In this document: one piece after another, positions 50,393-58,706 of the stretch
Numbering within the stretch: position 1 is the stretch's first letter
Layout: the number at the start of each line of letters is the position of its first letter
Source of the DNA: Paenibacillus macquariensis
GTDB lineage: Bacteria; Bacillota; Bacilli; Paenibacillales; Paenibacillaceae
Direction of reading: 5' to 3'
Length of the DNA: 61,871 nt
Assembly (NCBI RefSeq): GCF_900156375.1
Contig: NZ_FTNK01000023.1
Coordinates: 1-61,871 of the forward strand
Program-made: the position numbers and the translations under genes
The notes under the pieces: model-generated
Told to the model about the DNA's origin: nothing
The model's database searches: none
Seen by the model: only the letters and a program-made list of their open reading frames with translations

Positions 50393-51337
50393 GTGATTGA
50401 AATCGAAAAGCCGAAAATTGAGACCATTGACGTCAATGAAAATGGGACTTATGGTAAATTCGTAGTAGAACCACTGGAACGTGGATATGGTCAGACTTTG
50501 GGGAATTCACTTCGCCGAATCTTACTATCTTCACTGCCTGGTGCAGCCGTAACATCTGTTCAGATTGACGGCGTTTTGCATGAATTCACAACAGTACCGG
50601 GAGTAATGGAAGACGTAACGGAGATTATCCTGAACTTGAAAGCTCTATCCCTCAAAATTCATTCTGACGAAGAGAAAGTGTTCGAGATTGATGCTGAAGG
50701 CGAAGGGGTTATCACGGCAGCTGATATCCGTGCGGACAGTGATGTTGAAATTCTAAATCCTGACCTCCACATTGCGACATTGGGTCCTGGTTCCAGACTA
50801 CACATGCGTATTTTTGCAAGTCGTGGACGTGGTTATGTTCAAGCAGATAAGAATAAACGTGATGACCAACCAATCGGCGTCATTCCGGTTGATTCCATCT
50901 ACACTCCTATCTCACGCGTCAATTATGGCGTTGAGAACACACGTGTTGGTCAAGTGACTAACTACGACAAGCTTACAATGGAAATCTGGACTGACGGAAG
51001 CGTTAGACCAGAAGAAGCTGTTAGTCTTGGAGCTAAAATTTTGACCGAGCATGTTAATCTATTCGTTGGTCTGACTGACGAAGCTAAAGATGCTGAAATT
51101 ATGGTCGAAAAAGAAGAAGACAAAAAAGAAAAAGTGCTTGAGATGACGATCGAAGAGCTCGATCTATCAGTCCGTTCTTACAACTGCCTCAAGCGTGCTG
51201 GTATCAATACAGTACAAGAACTTACAACTAAGACCGAAGAAGATATGATGAAGGTTCGTAACTTGGGCCGCAAATCTTTGGAGGAAGTACAAGAAAAGCT
51301 CGAGGAACTCGGTTTGGGACTTCGGACTGAAGAATAG
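50393..51337 (+). CDS. rpoA: DNA-directed RNA polymerase subunit alpha
   Basis: 314 residues. The N-terminal dimer domain contains EPLERGYGQTLGNSLRRILLSSLPG; a linker precedes the C-terminal domain (RSYNCLKRAGINTVQELTTK ... KVRNLGRKSLEEV) that contacts UP elements and activators. The GTG at 50393 is 8 nt after AAGGAGG and gives MIEIEKPKIET as in Bacillus. Confidence 0.97.
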   Translation: MIEIEKPKIETIDVNENGTYGKFVVEPLERGYGQTLGNSLRRILLSSLPGAAVTSVQIDGVLHEFTTVPGVMEDVTEIILNLKALSLKIHSDEEKVFEIDAEGEGVITAADIRADSDVEILNPDLHIATLGPGSRLHMRIFASRGRGYVQADKNKRDDQPIGVIPVDSIYTPISRVNYGVENTRVGQVTNYDKLTMEIWTDGSVRPEEAVSLGAKILTEHVNLFVGLTDEAKDAEIMVEKEEDKKEKVLEMTIEELDLSVRSYNCLKRAGINTVQELTTKTEEDMMKVRNLGRKSLEEVQEKLEELGLGLRTEE

Positions 51338-51369
51338 CTTCTAAGATTGTTAGTGAAGGAGGGAAAAAC

Positions 51370-51735
51370 ATGGCATACCAAAAGTTGGGCCGCGATGCTA
51401 GCGCACGTAAAGCATTATTTCGTGACTTGGTAACGGACCTATTCTTATATGAACGCATCCAAACAACGGAAGCGAAAGCTAAAGAAGTTCGTTCGATCGC
51501 TGAAAAGTTGATCACGAAAGCGAAAAAGGGAGACCTTCACGCACGTCGTCAAGTAGCAGCATTCGTACGTCGTGAAACATTGGATGGCGAGCAAGATGCT
51601 ATTCAAAAATTGTTTACCGATTTGGCACCTCGTTACTCTGAGCGTCCAGGTGGATACACTCGTATCCTAAAACTAGGACCTCGTCGTGGCGATGCTGCGC
51701 CAATGGTTTACTTAGAATTAGTAGACCGCGCGTAA
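51370..51735 (+). CDS. rplQ: 50S ribosomal protein L17
   Basis: 121 residues, starting AYQKLGRDASARKALFRDLVTDLF, close to the Bacillus protein. ATG after GAAGGAGGG. Last gene of the S10-spc-alpha superoperon; two terminators follow. Confidence 0.97.
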   Translation: MAYQKLGRDASARKALFRDLVTDLFLYERIQTTEAKAKEVRSIAEKLITKAKKGDLHARRQVAAFVRRETLDGEQDAIQKLFTDLAPRYSERPGGYTRILKLGPRRGDAAPMVYLELVDRA

Positions 51736-51748
51736 ATATCGAAATGTT

Positions 51749-51791
51749 GAAAGGGTAAGCAGTAATCGTTGATTCTGTATTAACCCTTTTT
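51749..51791 (+). terminator. First terminator after rplQ
   Basis: AAAGGGTAA...TTAACCCTTT with inner CAG/CTG pairing and a T run. Loop is large. Confidence 0.7.
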
Positions 51792-51811
51792 TCACTTCAT
51801 TTCGGAATAGA

Positions 51812-51838
51812 GGAAGCTCCGAAAGGAGCTTCTTTTTT
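51812..51838 (+). terminator. Second terminator after rplQ
   Basis: GAAGCTCC, GAAA tetraloop, GGAGCTTC, then TTTTTT. Compact and strong. Confidence 0.92.
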
Positions 51839-51963
51839 AAATGATAAGAAAGTGTAAGTTCCAGAACCTTTGCTTATCAATCAAGTAGCAATAGGGTACC
51901 GTTTAAGTTACGGTGATCGGATCTATTTGATGATTAAGCTTTGCTAAATGAGGTGATGTTACT

Positions 51964-52752
51964 TTGCGCAACTTATGTATGAAGGTCAGTTACGAGGGAA
52001 CGAATTATAACGGCTTTCAGACACAAACGGATGGCAGAACGGTTCAGGATCACCTTGAGAAGGCAATTAAGATGCTTACAGGTGATGAGGTGAAGATTAT
52101 AGCTTCAGGGCGGACAGATGCAGGTGTTCACGCCTACGGTCAGGTATTCAATTTCCAATCTCTATCTGCTATTCCCGTAGAACGGTGGGCAATGGCCCTG
52201 AACACAAGGCTACCAGAGGATATCGTAGTTAGAGAGGCAATAGAAGTACCGGAACTCTTTCACGCTCGACGATCAGCCAAACGTAAAACATACCGTTACA
52301 CAGTAAATGCAAATCAATTTATTGATGTGTTTGCGCGAAATACCCAATTTCATCATCATGGGAGATTGGATATCGGTGCAATGCAGAGCGCTATAAAGCA
52401 CTTCATAGGAACACATGACTTCACATCATTTGCTTCTCGTAATTCTACGAAGACATGTCATGTTCGCACATTGTTTGACGCTTATATTGAAGTGGATGAT
52501 TCGATGTGTAGGTCAGCTTCCAGAGATCAAGGTGTTATTCATACGTATGTAACAGGGAGTGGCTTTTTACAGCACATGGTTCGTATTATGATGGGAACAT
52601 TACTGGAAGTTGGAGAAGGGAAGAAGTCTCCTGATGACATACCAGTCATTATGGCGGCTTTAGATCGGACACAAGCTGGTCCAACGGCGGAAGGAAAGGG
52701 CCTTACGCTTTGGGATGTGGATTACAGTGATCATATGAAAAAAACTTTATAA
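51964..52752 (+). CDS. truA: tRNA pseudouridine(38-40) synthase TruA
   Basis: 262 residues. RNLCMKVSYEGTNYNGFQTQ and the catalytic ASGRTDAGVHAYGQV (Asp in GRTDAGVHA) identify TruA. TTG start after GAGGTGATG. The ecfA1-ecfA2-ecfT genes that usually precede truA are absent; the gene stands alone behind the rplQ terminators. Confidence 0.95.
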   Translation: MRNLCMKVSYEGTNYNGFQTQTDGRTVQDHLEKAIKMLTGDEVKIIASGRTDAGVHAYGQVFNFQSLSAIPVERWAMALNTRLPEDIVVREAIEVPELFHARRSAKRKTYRYTVNANQFIDVFARNTQFHHHGRLDIGAMQSAIKHFIGTHDFTSFASRNSTKTCHVRTLFDAYIEVDDSMCRSASRDQGVIHTYVTGSGFLQHMVRIMMGTLLEVGEGKKSPDDIPVIMAALDRTQAGPTAEGKGLTLWDVDYSDHMKKTL

Positions 52753-52757
52753 ATCTC

Positions 52758-52786
52758 TTGCGATTTACTTGTGGATACTGTAGAAT
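52758..52786 (+). promoter_or_regulatory. Promoter of rplM-rpsI
   Basis: TTGCGA (52758-52763), 17 bp spacer, TAGAAT (52781-52786). It leaves a ~145 nt leader before rplM, where no specific structure was recognised. Confidence 0.65.
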
Positions 52787-52938
52787 AAAAATTGTGTTTT
52801 CTTAATGGCTTTCCCACAGCCCCAAATAAGATGATCACAATTATGCTTTAAATTAATTGATAACATTTACTAACTACTATGAACGAAGATAAATGAAATA
52901 TGTTTGATTTTCGGACGATAACAAGGAGGAACTATTTT

Positions 52939-53376
52939 ATGCGTACCACCTATATGGCTAAGCCAAATGAAGTAGAGCGCAACTGGCACATCATCGATGC
53001 TGATGGTAAAACGCTAGGTCGTTTGGCAACTGAGGTTGCTGCTCTTATTCGCGGCAAACACAAGCCACAATTCACTACACACGTTGACTCTGGCGACTTT
53101 GTAGTTGTAATCAACGCTGAGAAGATCCATTTGACAGGAAGAAAGTTGAGTGACAAGAAATACTATCGTCACTCACAGCACACTGGTGGTTTGAAAGTAA
53201 CTACAGCTCAAGAAATGCTGAATACTTTCCCTGAACGTGTTATTGAAGCAGCTGTTAAAGGCATGATTCCTAAAACTCGTATGGGTGATAAGATGAAGCT
53301 TAGACTTAAAGTTTACGCAGGTACAGAACATCCACACGCAGCACAAAATCCAGAAGTTTACGAACTTCGCGGCTAA
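52939..53376 (+). CDS. rplM: 50S ribosomal protein L13
   Basis: 145 residues, MRTTYMAKPNEVERNWHIID, with GRLATEVAALIRGKHKP and MIPKTRMGDKM. Early 50S assembly. The ATG at 52939 follows AAGGAGGAAC; the longer open frame upstream lies in the leader. Confidence 0.97.
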   Translation: MRTTYMAKPNEVERNWHIIDADGKTLGRLATEVAALIRGKHKPQFTTHVDSGDFVVVINAEKIHLTGRKLSDKKYYRHSQHTGGLKVTTAQEMLNTFPERVIEAAVKGMIPKTRMGDKMKLRLKVYAGTEHPHAAQNPEVYELRG

Positions 53377-53396
53377 TTTAAAAGGAGGACAGTTTC

Positions 53397-53789
53397 ATGG
53401 CACAAGTACAATACTATGGGACAGGTCGTCGTAAACATTCGGTAGCACGTGTTCGTCTTATACCGGGTGAAGGACGCATTGTCATTAATAAACGCGACAT
53501 TAATGAATATTTCGGTCTAGAAACACTTAAGTTGATTGTTAAGCAACCTCTTAACTTAACAGAAACACTTGGCAAATACGATGTTCTCGTAATTGCTCAT
53601 GGTGGTGGAACATCAGGTCAAGCTGGAGCAATTCGTCACGGTATTTCTCGTGCATTGCTTAAAGTAGATCCTGAAATGCGCGGTTCTCTTAAGAAAGCAG
53701 GATTCTTAACTCGTGATCCACGTATGAAAGAACGTAAGAAATACGGACTTAAAGCAGCACGTCGTGCTCCTCAGTTCTCCAAACGTTAA
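53397..53789 (+). CDS. rpsI: 30S ribosomal protein S9
   Basis: 130 residues, AQVQYYGTGRRKHSVARVRL and the C-terminal KKYGLKAARRAPQFSKR that reaches P-site tRNA. ATG after AAAGGAGG, 20 bp behind rplM; terminator follows. Confidence 0.97.
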   Translation: MAQVQYYGTGRRKHSVARVRLIPGEGRIVINKRDINEYFGLETLKLIVKQPLNLTETLGKYDVLVIAHGGGTSGQAGAIRHGISRALLKVDPEMRGSLKKAGFLTRDPRMKERKKYGLKAARRAPQFSKR

Positions 53790-53797
53790 TATTGCTG

Positions 53798-53829
53798 AAA
53801 GACCCATTCTTACGAATGGGTCTTTTTTT
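53798..53829 (+). terminator. Terminator after rpsI
   Basis: AAAGACCCATTC, TTAC loop, GAATGGGTCTTT: perfect 12 bp stem, T run after. Confidence 0.95.
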
Positions 53830-53871
53830 GTCTATTTATTACTACAATAAAGTAGATTGGGCGAATACATA

Positions 53872-53901
53872 TTGACACATTCAACTGGTAATATTTATAA
53901 T
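53872..53901 (+). promoter_or_regulatory. Strong promoter of cysH-sat
   Basis: Both hexamers are perfect consensus: TTGACA (53872-53877) and TATAAT (53896-53901), with an 18 bp spacer. A palindrome lies just downstream. Confidence 0.82.
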
Positions 53902-53906
53902 AAGTT

Positions 53907-53923
53907 TAATTCATATTGAATTA
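53907..53923. promoter_or_regulatory. Candidate operator of cysH-sat
   Basis: TAATTCA-TAT-TGAATTA is a perfect 7+3+7 palindrome covering the expected transcription start, followed by another TTGGAATTCAT half. A sulfur-responsive regulator (CymR- or CysL-like) is plausible by context; the regulator is not shown. Confidence 0.5.
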
Positions 53924-53971
53924 GTTGGAATTCATCTTTATTATTTTTAATGTATTGGGGGAGACAAATTT

Positions 53972-54664
53972 ATGAATTTGTTAGAGAAAGAGCAACTCAT
54001 CAGAGAAAAGTCAGAAGAGTTTGAGGATGCCTTACCTGAGGACGTCATTAGATGGGCGATCGATACCTTTCCGAACATTACATTTGCCTGCAGTTTTGGG
54101 GCAGAAGACGTTGTACTTGTTGATATGATTCAAAAAATAAGTCCATCAACCGATATTTTTTATTTGGATACGGATTTTCATTTTAAAGAAACGTATGAGA
54201 CAAGAGATCAAATGGCTAAGAAATATGGATTGGAATTTGTTCGTGTATCCCCTAAATTAACACCTGAAGAGCAAGCATTGGAACATGGTGAAGCTTTATG
54301 GACTGTCGACGCTAATCAGTGTTGTAACATACGGAAGGTTGAACCACTAACTCGTATCCTGTCTCAGTATGATGCATGGATAACGGGTATTCGGCGTGAT
54401 CAGGCACCAACACGTGCCAATACAAAGAAAGTAGAATACGACGCTAAATTCGGGCTTGTTAAATTTAATCCTATAGCATCATGGACGACGGATGATGTGT
54501 GGAACTACATCCGCAGTAATGATGTACTTTATAATCCACTTCATGATCAAAATTACCCTAGTATTGGTTGCGAATATTGTACTCGCCCAGTTATGCCTGG
54601 TGAAGACCCTCGTGCAGGTCGGTGGGCTGGTAATGAGAAGACAGAATGCGGACTTCATAAGTAA
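53972..54664 (+). CDS. cysH: Phosphoadenylyl/adenylyl-sulfate reductase
   Basis: Reduces APS or PAPS to sulfite. 230 residues. The PP-loop-like TFACSFGAEDVVLVDMI is near 40-56. The cysteine pairs NQCCNIRKVEPL and GCEYCTRPV, both present, are the 4Fe-4S ligands of assimilatory reductases, which favours use of APS, as does the absence of cysC. GRWAGNEKTECGLH is the typical C-terminus with the catalytic Cys. ATG after GGGGGAG; 34 bp ahead of sat. Confidence 0.93.
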   Translation: MNLLEKEQLIREKSEEFEDALPEDVIRWAIDTFPNITFACSFGAEDVVLVDMIQKISPSTDIFYLDTDFHFKETYETRDQMAKKYGLEFVRVSPKLTPEEQALEHGEALWTVDANQCCNIRKVEPLTRILSQYDAWITGIRRDQAPTRANTKKVEYDAKFGLVKFNPIASWTTDDVWNYIRSNDVLYNPLHDQNYPSIGCEYCTRPVMPGEDPRAGRWAGNEKTECGLHK

Positions 54665-54698
54665 TTTTTAGATAAATTATATATAAGGAGCGAAATGA

Positions 54699-55868
54699 AT
54701 GACTTCGATATTACCACATGGTGGCAAATTAATTCAGAGACTTGTACAGGGTGAGGAAAGAGAAGCATTATTACAAGCTGCTCATGGATTTCAACAAATC
54801 ATCATTAACACATGGACCATTTCAGATTTAGATCTCATCGCTGTGGGGGCCTTTTCGCCACTCACTGGCTTTATGAATGAAGATGATTATCGATCCGTTA
54901 TTTCTAGTATGAGACTTGCGAATGGGACTGTATGGTCTATTCCAATTACACTGGCTGTAGATGCTCCTATAGCGGCAAATCTATCTCTTGGTGAACAAGT
55001 TGCTCTTGTGGGTGATTCGGATGGAATCGTGTACGGTACGCTCACTGTGGGGAGTATCTATAATGTAGATCAAGCAGAAGAAGCCCTTAATGTATTTAAA
55101 ACCAATGATCCTGAACATCCAGGGGTCAAAAAGTTGATGGAACGTTCTAACACCTACGTGGGTGGTTCAATTCAAGTCTTGAATAGACCTGAACCTGCTA
55201 AATTCAAAGAATTCTATTACGACCCTGCTGAGACACGCCGTTTGTTTGCAGAGAAAGCTTGGAAGACAGTCGTTGGATTCCAGACTAGAAATCCTGTTCA
55301 TCGCGCGCATGAATATATTCAGAAGAGTGCAATGGAGATCGTGGATGCCTTATTCTTAAACCCCTTAGTAGGTGAGACGAAATCAGATGATGTTCCTGCT
55401 GATGTACGGATGAAGAGTTATTTAACGCTTTTGAAAAATTATTATCCTGAGGATCGTGCCTTTCTTGGCGTATTCCCAGCAGCGATGAGATATGCTGGAC
55501 CACGTGAAGCTATCTTTCATGCGATTGTTAGGAAGAACTATGGTTGTACTCACTTCATCGTGGGACGAGATCATGCAGGAATAGGAGATTATTACGGTAC
55601 GTATGAAGCACAGGAAATATTCAAGAATTTCACGGCAGAAGAATTAGATATTACGCCTTTATTTTTTGAACATAGTTTCTTCTGTACGAAATGTGGAAAT
55701 ATGGCTTCTAGTAAAACATGTCCACATGGAAGTGAGGATCATATGACTCTATCGGGTACGAAAGTTCGTGGATTGCTACGTGAGGGACTTTGTCCTCCAC
55801 CGGAATTCACGCGGCCTGAAGTTGCCAAGGTTCTTATTGAAGGAATGGCAGAGCAAGTTACGTTATAA
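54699..55868 (+). CDS. sat: Sulfate adenylyltransferase
   Basis: Activates sulfate with ATP to APS. 389 residues. QTRNPVHRAHEYIQK carries the QxRNPxHxxHE nucleotide motif; GRDHAGIGDYYGTYEA and the zinc-type CTKCGNMASSKTCPH are present. It is the single-chain (dissimilatory-type) ATP sulfurylase common in Bacillota, not CysND. ATG after AAGGAG. With cysH it converts sulfate to sulfite; sulfite reductase must be encoded elsewhere. Confidence 0.95.
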   Translation: MTSILPHGGKLIQRLVQGEEREALLQAAHGFQQIIINTWTISDLDLIAVGAFSPLTGFMNEDDYRSVISSMRLANGTVWSIPITLAVDAPIAANLSLGEQVALVGDSDGIVYGTLTVGSIYNVDQAEEALNVFKTNDPEHPGVKKLMERSNTYVGGSIQVLNRPEPAKFKEFYYDPAETRRLFAEKAWKTVVGFQTRNPVHRAHEYIQKSAMEIVDALFLNPLVGETKSDDVPADVRMKSYLTLLKNYYPEDRAFLGVFPAAMRYAGPREAIFHAIVRKNYGCTHFIVGRDHAGIGDYYGTYEAQEIFKNFTAEELDITPLFFEHSFFCTKCGNMASSKTCPHGSEDHMTLSGTKVRGLLREGLCPPPEFTRPEVAKVLIEGMAEQVTL

Positions 55869-55880
55869 GGTACTATTTGT

Positions 55881-55936
55881 CCACCTCCACCCATATAGAT
55901 GTTTAAGAGTCTATAAGGACAGGAGGTGGCCTTTTT
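55881..55936 (+). terminator. Terminator/leader hairpin overlapping cwlD SD
   Basis: CCACCTCC (55881-55888) pairs perfectly with GGAGGTGG (55922-55929), with inner ATAGA/TCTAT pairing, then CCTTTTTT. The 3' arm is also the only ribosome binding site for cwlD (ATG at 55938). It can end sat transcription and hide the cwlD start in read-through RNA. Confidence 0.75.
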
Positions 55937-55937
55937 T

Positions 55938-56702
55938 ATGTCCAAGCCTAAGTCTGGCGCAATAACGATATGGATCCGGCTTAGAACAATCAAAAAGCTA
56001 CTAGTTGGAGTTTGTTTACTGATTGTTTTTGTAGGTATAGTTACATACGAGGTTCCTACTGAAAGAGCGACGAAATACTGGAGTTTGCCCTTGGCAGGGA
56101 AAGTGATTGTCCTAGATGCTGGTCATGGGGGCGTGGATGGGGGAGCAGTAAGTCGGCAAGGTGTCATTGAGAAGGATATCAACCTTGCTATTACACTGTA
56201 TCTTCGTGATTACCTGCAAGAGGCTGGAGCTGTGGTTAAGATGACGCGTGAAGGAGATTATGATCTGGCGTCGCCAGATACTAAGGGATATTCGAAGCGT
56301 AAATCAGAGGATTTGAAGCAACGTGTGAAGAAGATAGAAGAACAACAGCCATATTTATTTCTTAGTGTTCACATGAATAGTATACCTTCAAATCTCTGGC
56401 GAGGAGCTCAAGTATTCTATTATCCGAATCATCCCGACAATGCTAACTTGGCTACTTTAATGCAAGATGAAATGAAACGTAATTTGGAGAATACGGATCG
56501 TATTGCCAAAACAGTTAACACTGTGTATTTGCTTCGTACGCTCAAAATTCCTGCTGCATTGGTGGAAGTAGGTTTTCTATCGAATGCTGAGGAAGCGATG
56601 TTATTAAGAGATGTGGAATACCAGCGGAAAGTTGCTGCATCCATTTACAAGGGCATTTTGCGATACTCTTCGGGAGAGAAGTCCAAGGTGTCGTCAGAAT
56701 GA
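55938..56702 (+). CDS. cwlD: N-acetylmuramoyl-L-alanine amidase CwlD
   Basis: Needed with PdaA to form muramic-delta-lactam in spore cortex, the mark read by germination lytic enzymes. 254 residues: one membrane anchor (about 20-37), then an Amidase_3 domain with zinc ligands H63 (DAGHGG), E78 (IEKDIN), H145 (SVHMN) and catalytic E210 (VEVGF). ATG at 55938 is 11 nt after GGAGG; GTG at 55926 would overlap the SD. Its SD is sequestered in the preceding hairpin. Confidence 0.93.
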   Translation: MSKPKSGAITIWIRLRTIKKLLVGVCLLIVFVGIVTYEVPTERATKYWSLPLAGKVIVLDAGHGGVDGGAVSRQGVIEKDINLAITLYLRDYLQEAGAVVKMTREGDYDLASPDTKGYSKRKSEDLKQRVKKIEEQQPYLFLSVHMNSIPSNLWRGAQVFYYPNHPDNANLATLMQDEMKRNLENTDRIAKTVNTVYLLRTLKIPAALVEVGFLSNAEEAMLLRDVEYQRKVAASIYKGILRYSSGEKSKVSSE

Positions 56703-56759
56703 GATGGGTAAGATATAATAGCTATATATGACATTATACGAAGTAGGGGTGCTACCATC

Positions 56760-57863
56760 ATGATATCAAGAGAGCAAGTACAGGATATTCTACAGTCGAT
56801 GGATGAACCAACAAGCGGTAAGAGCTTGATCGATCTGCAGCTTATTCGAGATATTGTAATAAGAGATAATCGGATTTCGCTTTCTGCCATATTTCTTGAC
56901 ACCAGTGAAGCGTATCATAATGACCTCGAACAAGAGATTCGTCATCGGTTAGAAACGTTGGGACCAGACGAGATTCATATTCGGCTGCGTGAAGCTACGG
57001 ATTATGATCGTAAGTTAGCTTTTGGAGAACAACTGTCAGAAGAAGATGAAGCCGTCTTGAAAAAGGGCCATGCGGCTGGATTAGAGGACCACGCCCTAAT
57101 TCAAGAGGATTCGGGTGTGCACTTCATTGCTATAGCTAGTGGTAAGGGAGGCGTTGGTAAATCAACGGTAACCGTTAACTTAGCTGTTGCATTAGCCCGT
57201 CAAGGCAAACGTGTGGGCCTGATTGATGCTGATATATACGGTTTTAGTATTCCAGATATGATGGGACTAGAAGAAGGACCTATTGTTGAAGATGAGTTGA
57301 TCTTACCGGTAGAACGCTTTGGGGTAAAAGTTATGTCTATGGGTTTCTTTATTCGTGAGAATAACCCAGTGATTTGGCGTGGGCCTATGTTAGGGAAGAT
57401 GTTACGGCAATTTCTTGGTGATGTAGGCTGGGGAGAACTGGATTACTTACTCCTTGACTTACCTCCTGGGACGGGTGACGTTGCCCTTGATGTCCACCAA
57501 ATGTTGCCTCAGTGCAAAGAGATTATTGTGACTACCCCGCATGCGACAGCAGCGTTTGTGGCCGCTAGAGCAGGTGCTATGGCTATTCAAACGAATCATG
57601 AGATATTGGGTGTCGTTGAGAATATGTCATATTATGAGTGCTCCAGTTGTGGGGATCGCGATTATGTGTTTGGTAGAGGTGGAGGAGGACGATTGGCTGA
57701 AACGCTTCATACGGAGCTAATCGCTCAATTACCTCTAGGTGTTCCGAATAATCACATATCAGAACCAGATTTCTCACCTTCCATCTATAAGTTCGATACA
57801 ACAAGTGGAAAAATCTATGATGAGATTGCAACGACTGTAATTGCTAAATGCGAAAAGGACTGA
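56760..57863 (+). CDS. salA: Mrp/NBP35-family P-loop ATPase (SalA/ApbC)
   Basis: 367 residues. An N-terminal MIP18-like domain (1-85) precedes the P-loop domain with deviant Walker A GKGGVGKST (128-136) and DLPPGTGDVALD. CxxC C294/C297 is the usual Fe-S carrier motif. Function is Fe-S cluster transfer; the Bacillus relative SalA at this locus also acts as a regulator. ATG start 14 nt after a weak GGGG. Terminator follows. Confidence 0.9.
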   Translation: MISREQVQDILQSMDEPTSGKSLIDLQLIRDIVIRDNRISLSAIFLDTSEAYHNDLEQEIRHRLETLGPDEIHIRLREATDYDRKLAFGEQLSEEDEAVLKKGHAAGLEDHALIQEDSGVHFIAIASGKGGVGKSTVTVNLAVALARQGKRVGLIDADIYGFSIPDMMGLEEGPIVEDELILPVERFGVKVMSMGFFIRENNPVIWRGPMLGKMLRQFLGDVGWGELDYLLLDLPPGTGDVALDVHQMLPQCKEIIVTTPHATAAFVAARAGAMAIQTNHEILGVVENMSYYECSSCGDRDYVFGRGGGGRLAETLHTELIAQLPLGVPNNHISEPDFSPSIYKFDTTSGKIYDEIATTVIAKCEKD

Positions 57864-57891
57864 CCCAGGGGTCAATCCAATTATTTTTTAG

Positions 57892-57920
57892 AAGGCTCCT
57901 TAACTAAGGAGCTTTTTTTT
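57892..57920. terminator. Bidirectional terminator, salA / gerD
   Basis: AAGGCTCCTTA, AC, TAAGGAGCTTT then T run on plus strand; upstream A residues could serve gerD on minus. Confidence 0.85.
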
Positions 57921-57926
57921 ATTTGG

Positions 57927-58580
57927 TTATTCACCGCCACCTTCTGATTCCTTCCCTCCTCCTTCGCTACCGCCACCACTATCTTTCTTTTCCTTTTCAT
58001 CTTTTGGTTTTAGTTCACTTTGGACCACGGATTTGAGCAATCCCAGGACTTCCATTTTGAAAAGTGGGTTTTGCATGGCTTCGGTCATAATCGTCATCGT
58101 CTGTTTACGGAAATCAGATGATTTAGTAAGATCTAGAAACATTTTGGTGACCTCAGGGGACTTCATGATGTCAGTGACAGACTTTTGATAAGTTGGATCT
58201 TTGATCAATTGTTGATGTAGCTCTTTACTTTGTGAGCTAATGGCTTTGGCGAAATCACCAGCGAACTTGGGGTCAGTCATGATCTTTTCGAGCTTCTTGT
58301 CATATTCGGGAGCTGTAATGGTATCTTTGACAGCGGTTCGGATCTCTTCCGAAGAGGCTGATGACAACATCTTCATCCCCATTGCCCCAGATTCTCCTCC
58401 GTTTATAGCCTCTTCGACAGCTTTTTTACCTTCATCGCTTTTTAGGATATCCACCACCATTGATTTCATTTCTTTATATCCCATTTGGGAAGATGAGCTG
58501 CTTTGTTCAGATCCGCAAGCTGTAAGAGCAGTAACAAGAACACAAACAAGTCCTATGATACGTATATCCGCTATTTTCAC
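57927..58580 (-). CDS. gerD: Spore germination lipoprotein GerD
   Basis: Inner-membrane lipoprotein that clusters germinant receptors. 217 residues with signal peptide and lipobox LTAC (Cys22). The middle is helical (DPKFAGDFAKAISSQSKELHQQL, SPEVTKMFLDLTKSSDFRK), as in the GerD trimer rod. The C-terminus is a low-complexity KDEKEKKDSGGGSEGGGKE tail. GTG start after AAGGAGG on the minus strand. Convergent with salA, divergent from kbaA. Confidence 0.92.
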   Translation of the reverse strand: MKIADIRIIGLVCVLVTALTACGSEQSSSSSQMGYKEMKSMVVDILKSDEGKKAVEEAINGGESGAMGMKMLSSASSEEIRTAVKDTITAPEYDKKLEKIMTDPKFAGDFAKAISSQSKELHQQLIKDPTYQKSVTDIMKSPEVTKMFLDLTKSSDFRKQTMTIMTEAMQNPLFKMEVLGLLKSVVQSELKPKDEKEKKDSGGGSEGGGKESEGGGE

Positions 58581-58614
58581 CCTAGTTCGTCCTCCTTAAC
58601 ATAGATGCTGTTTG

Positions 58615-58645
58615 TAGTATGTGAAGGTAATTTCATAAATATGTT
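58615..58645 (-). promoter_or_regulatory. Possible sigma-G promoter of gerD
   Basis: Minus strand CATACTA (58621-58615) matches the forespore sigma-F/G -10 element. The -35 at ~18 bp spacing (AACATA) is only partial. gerD is a known sigma-G gene in Bacillus, so the placement is sensible. Confidence 0.45.
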
Positions 58646-58706
58646 GGAGGGTAATGGTTTTTTATTGAGAACGTTGGTAAAATAAGTTGTTATGGGGGTG
58701 AATTTT

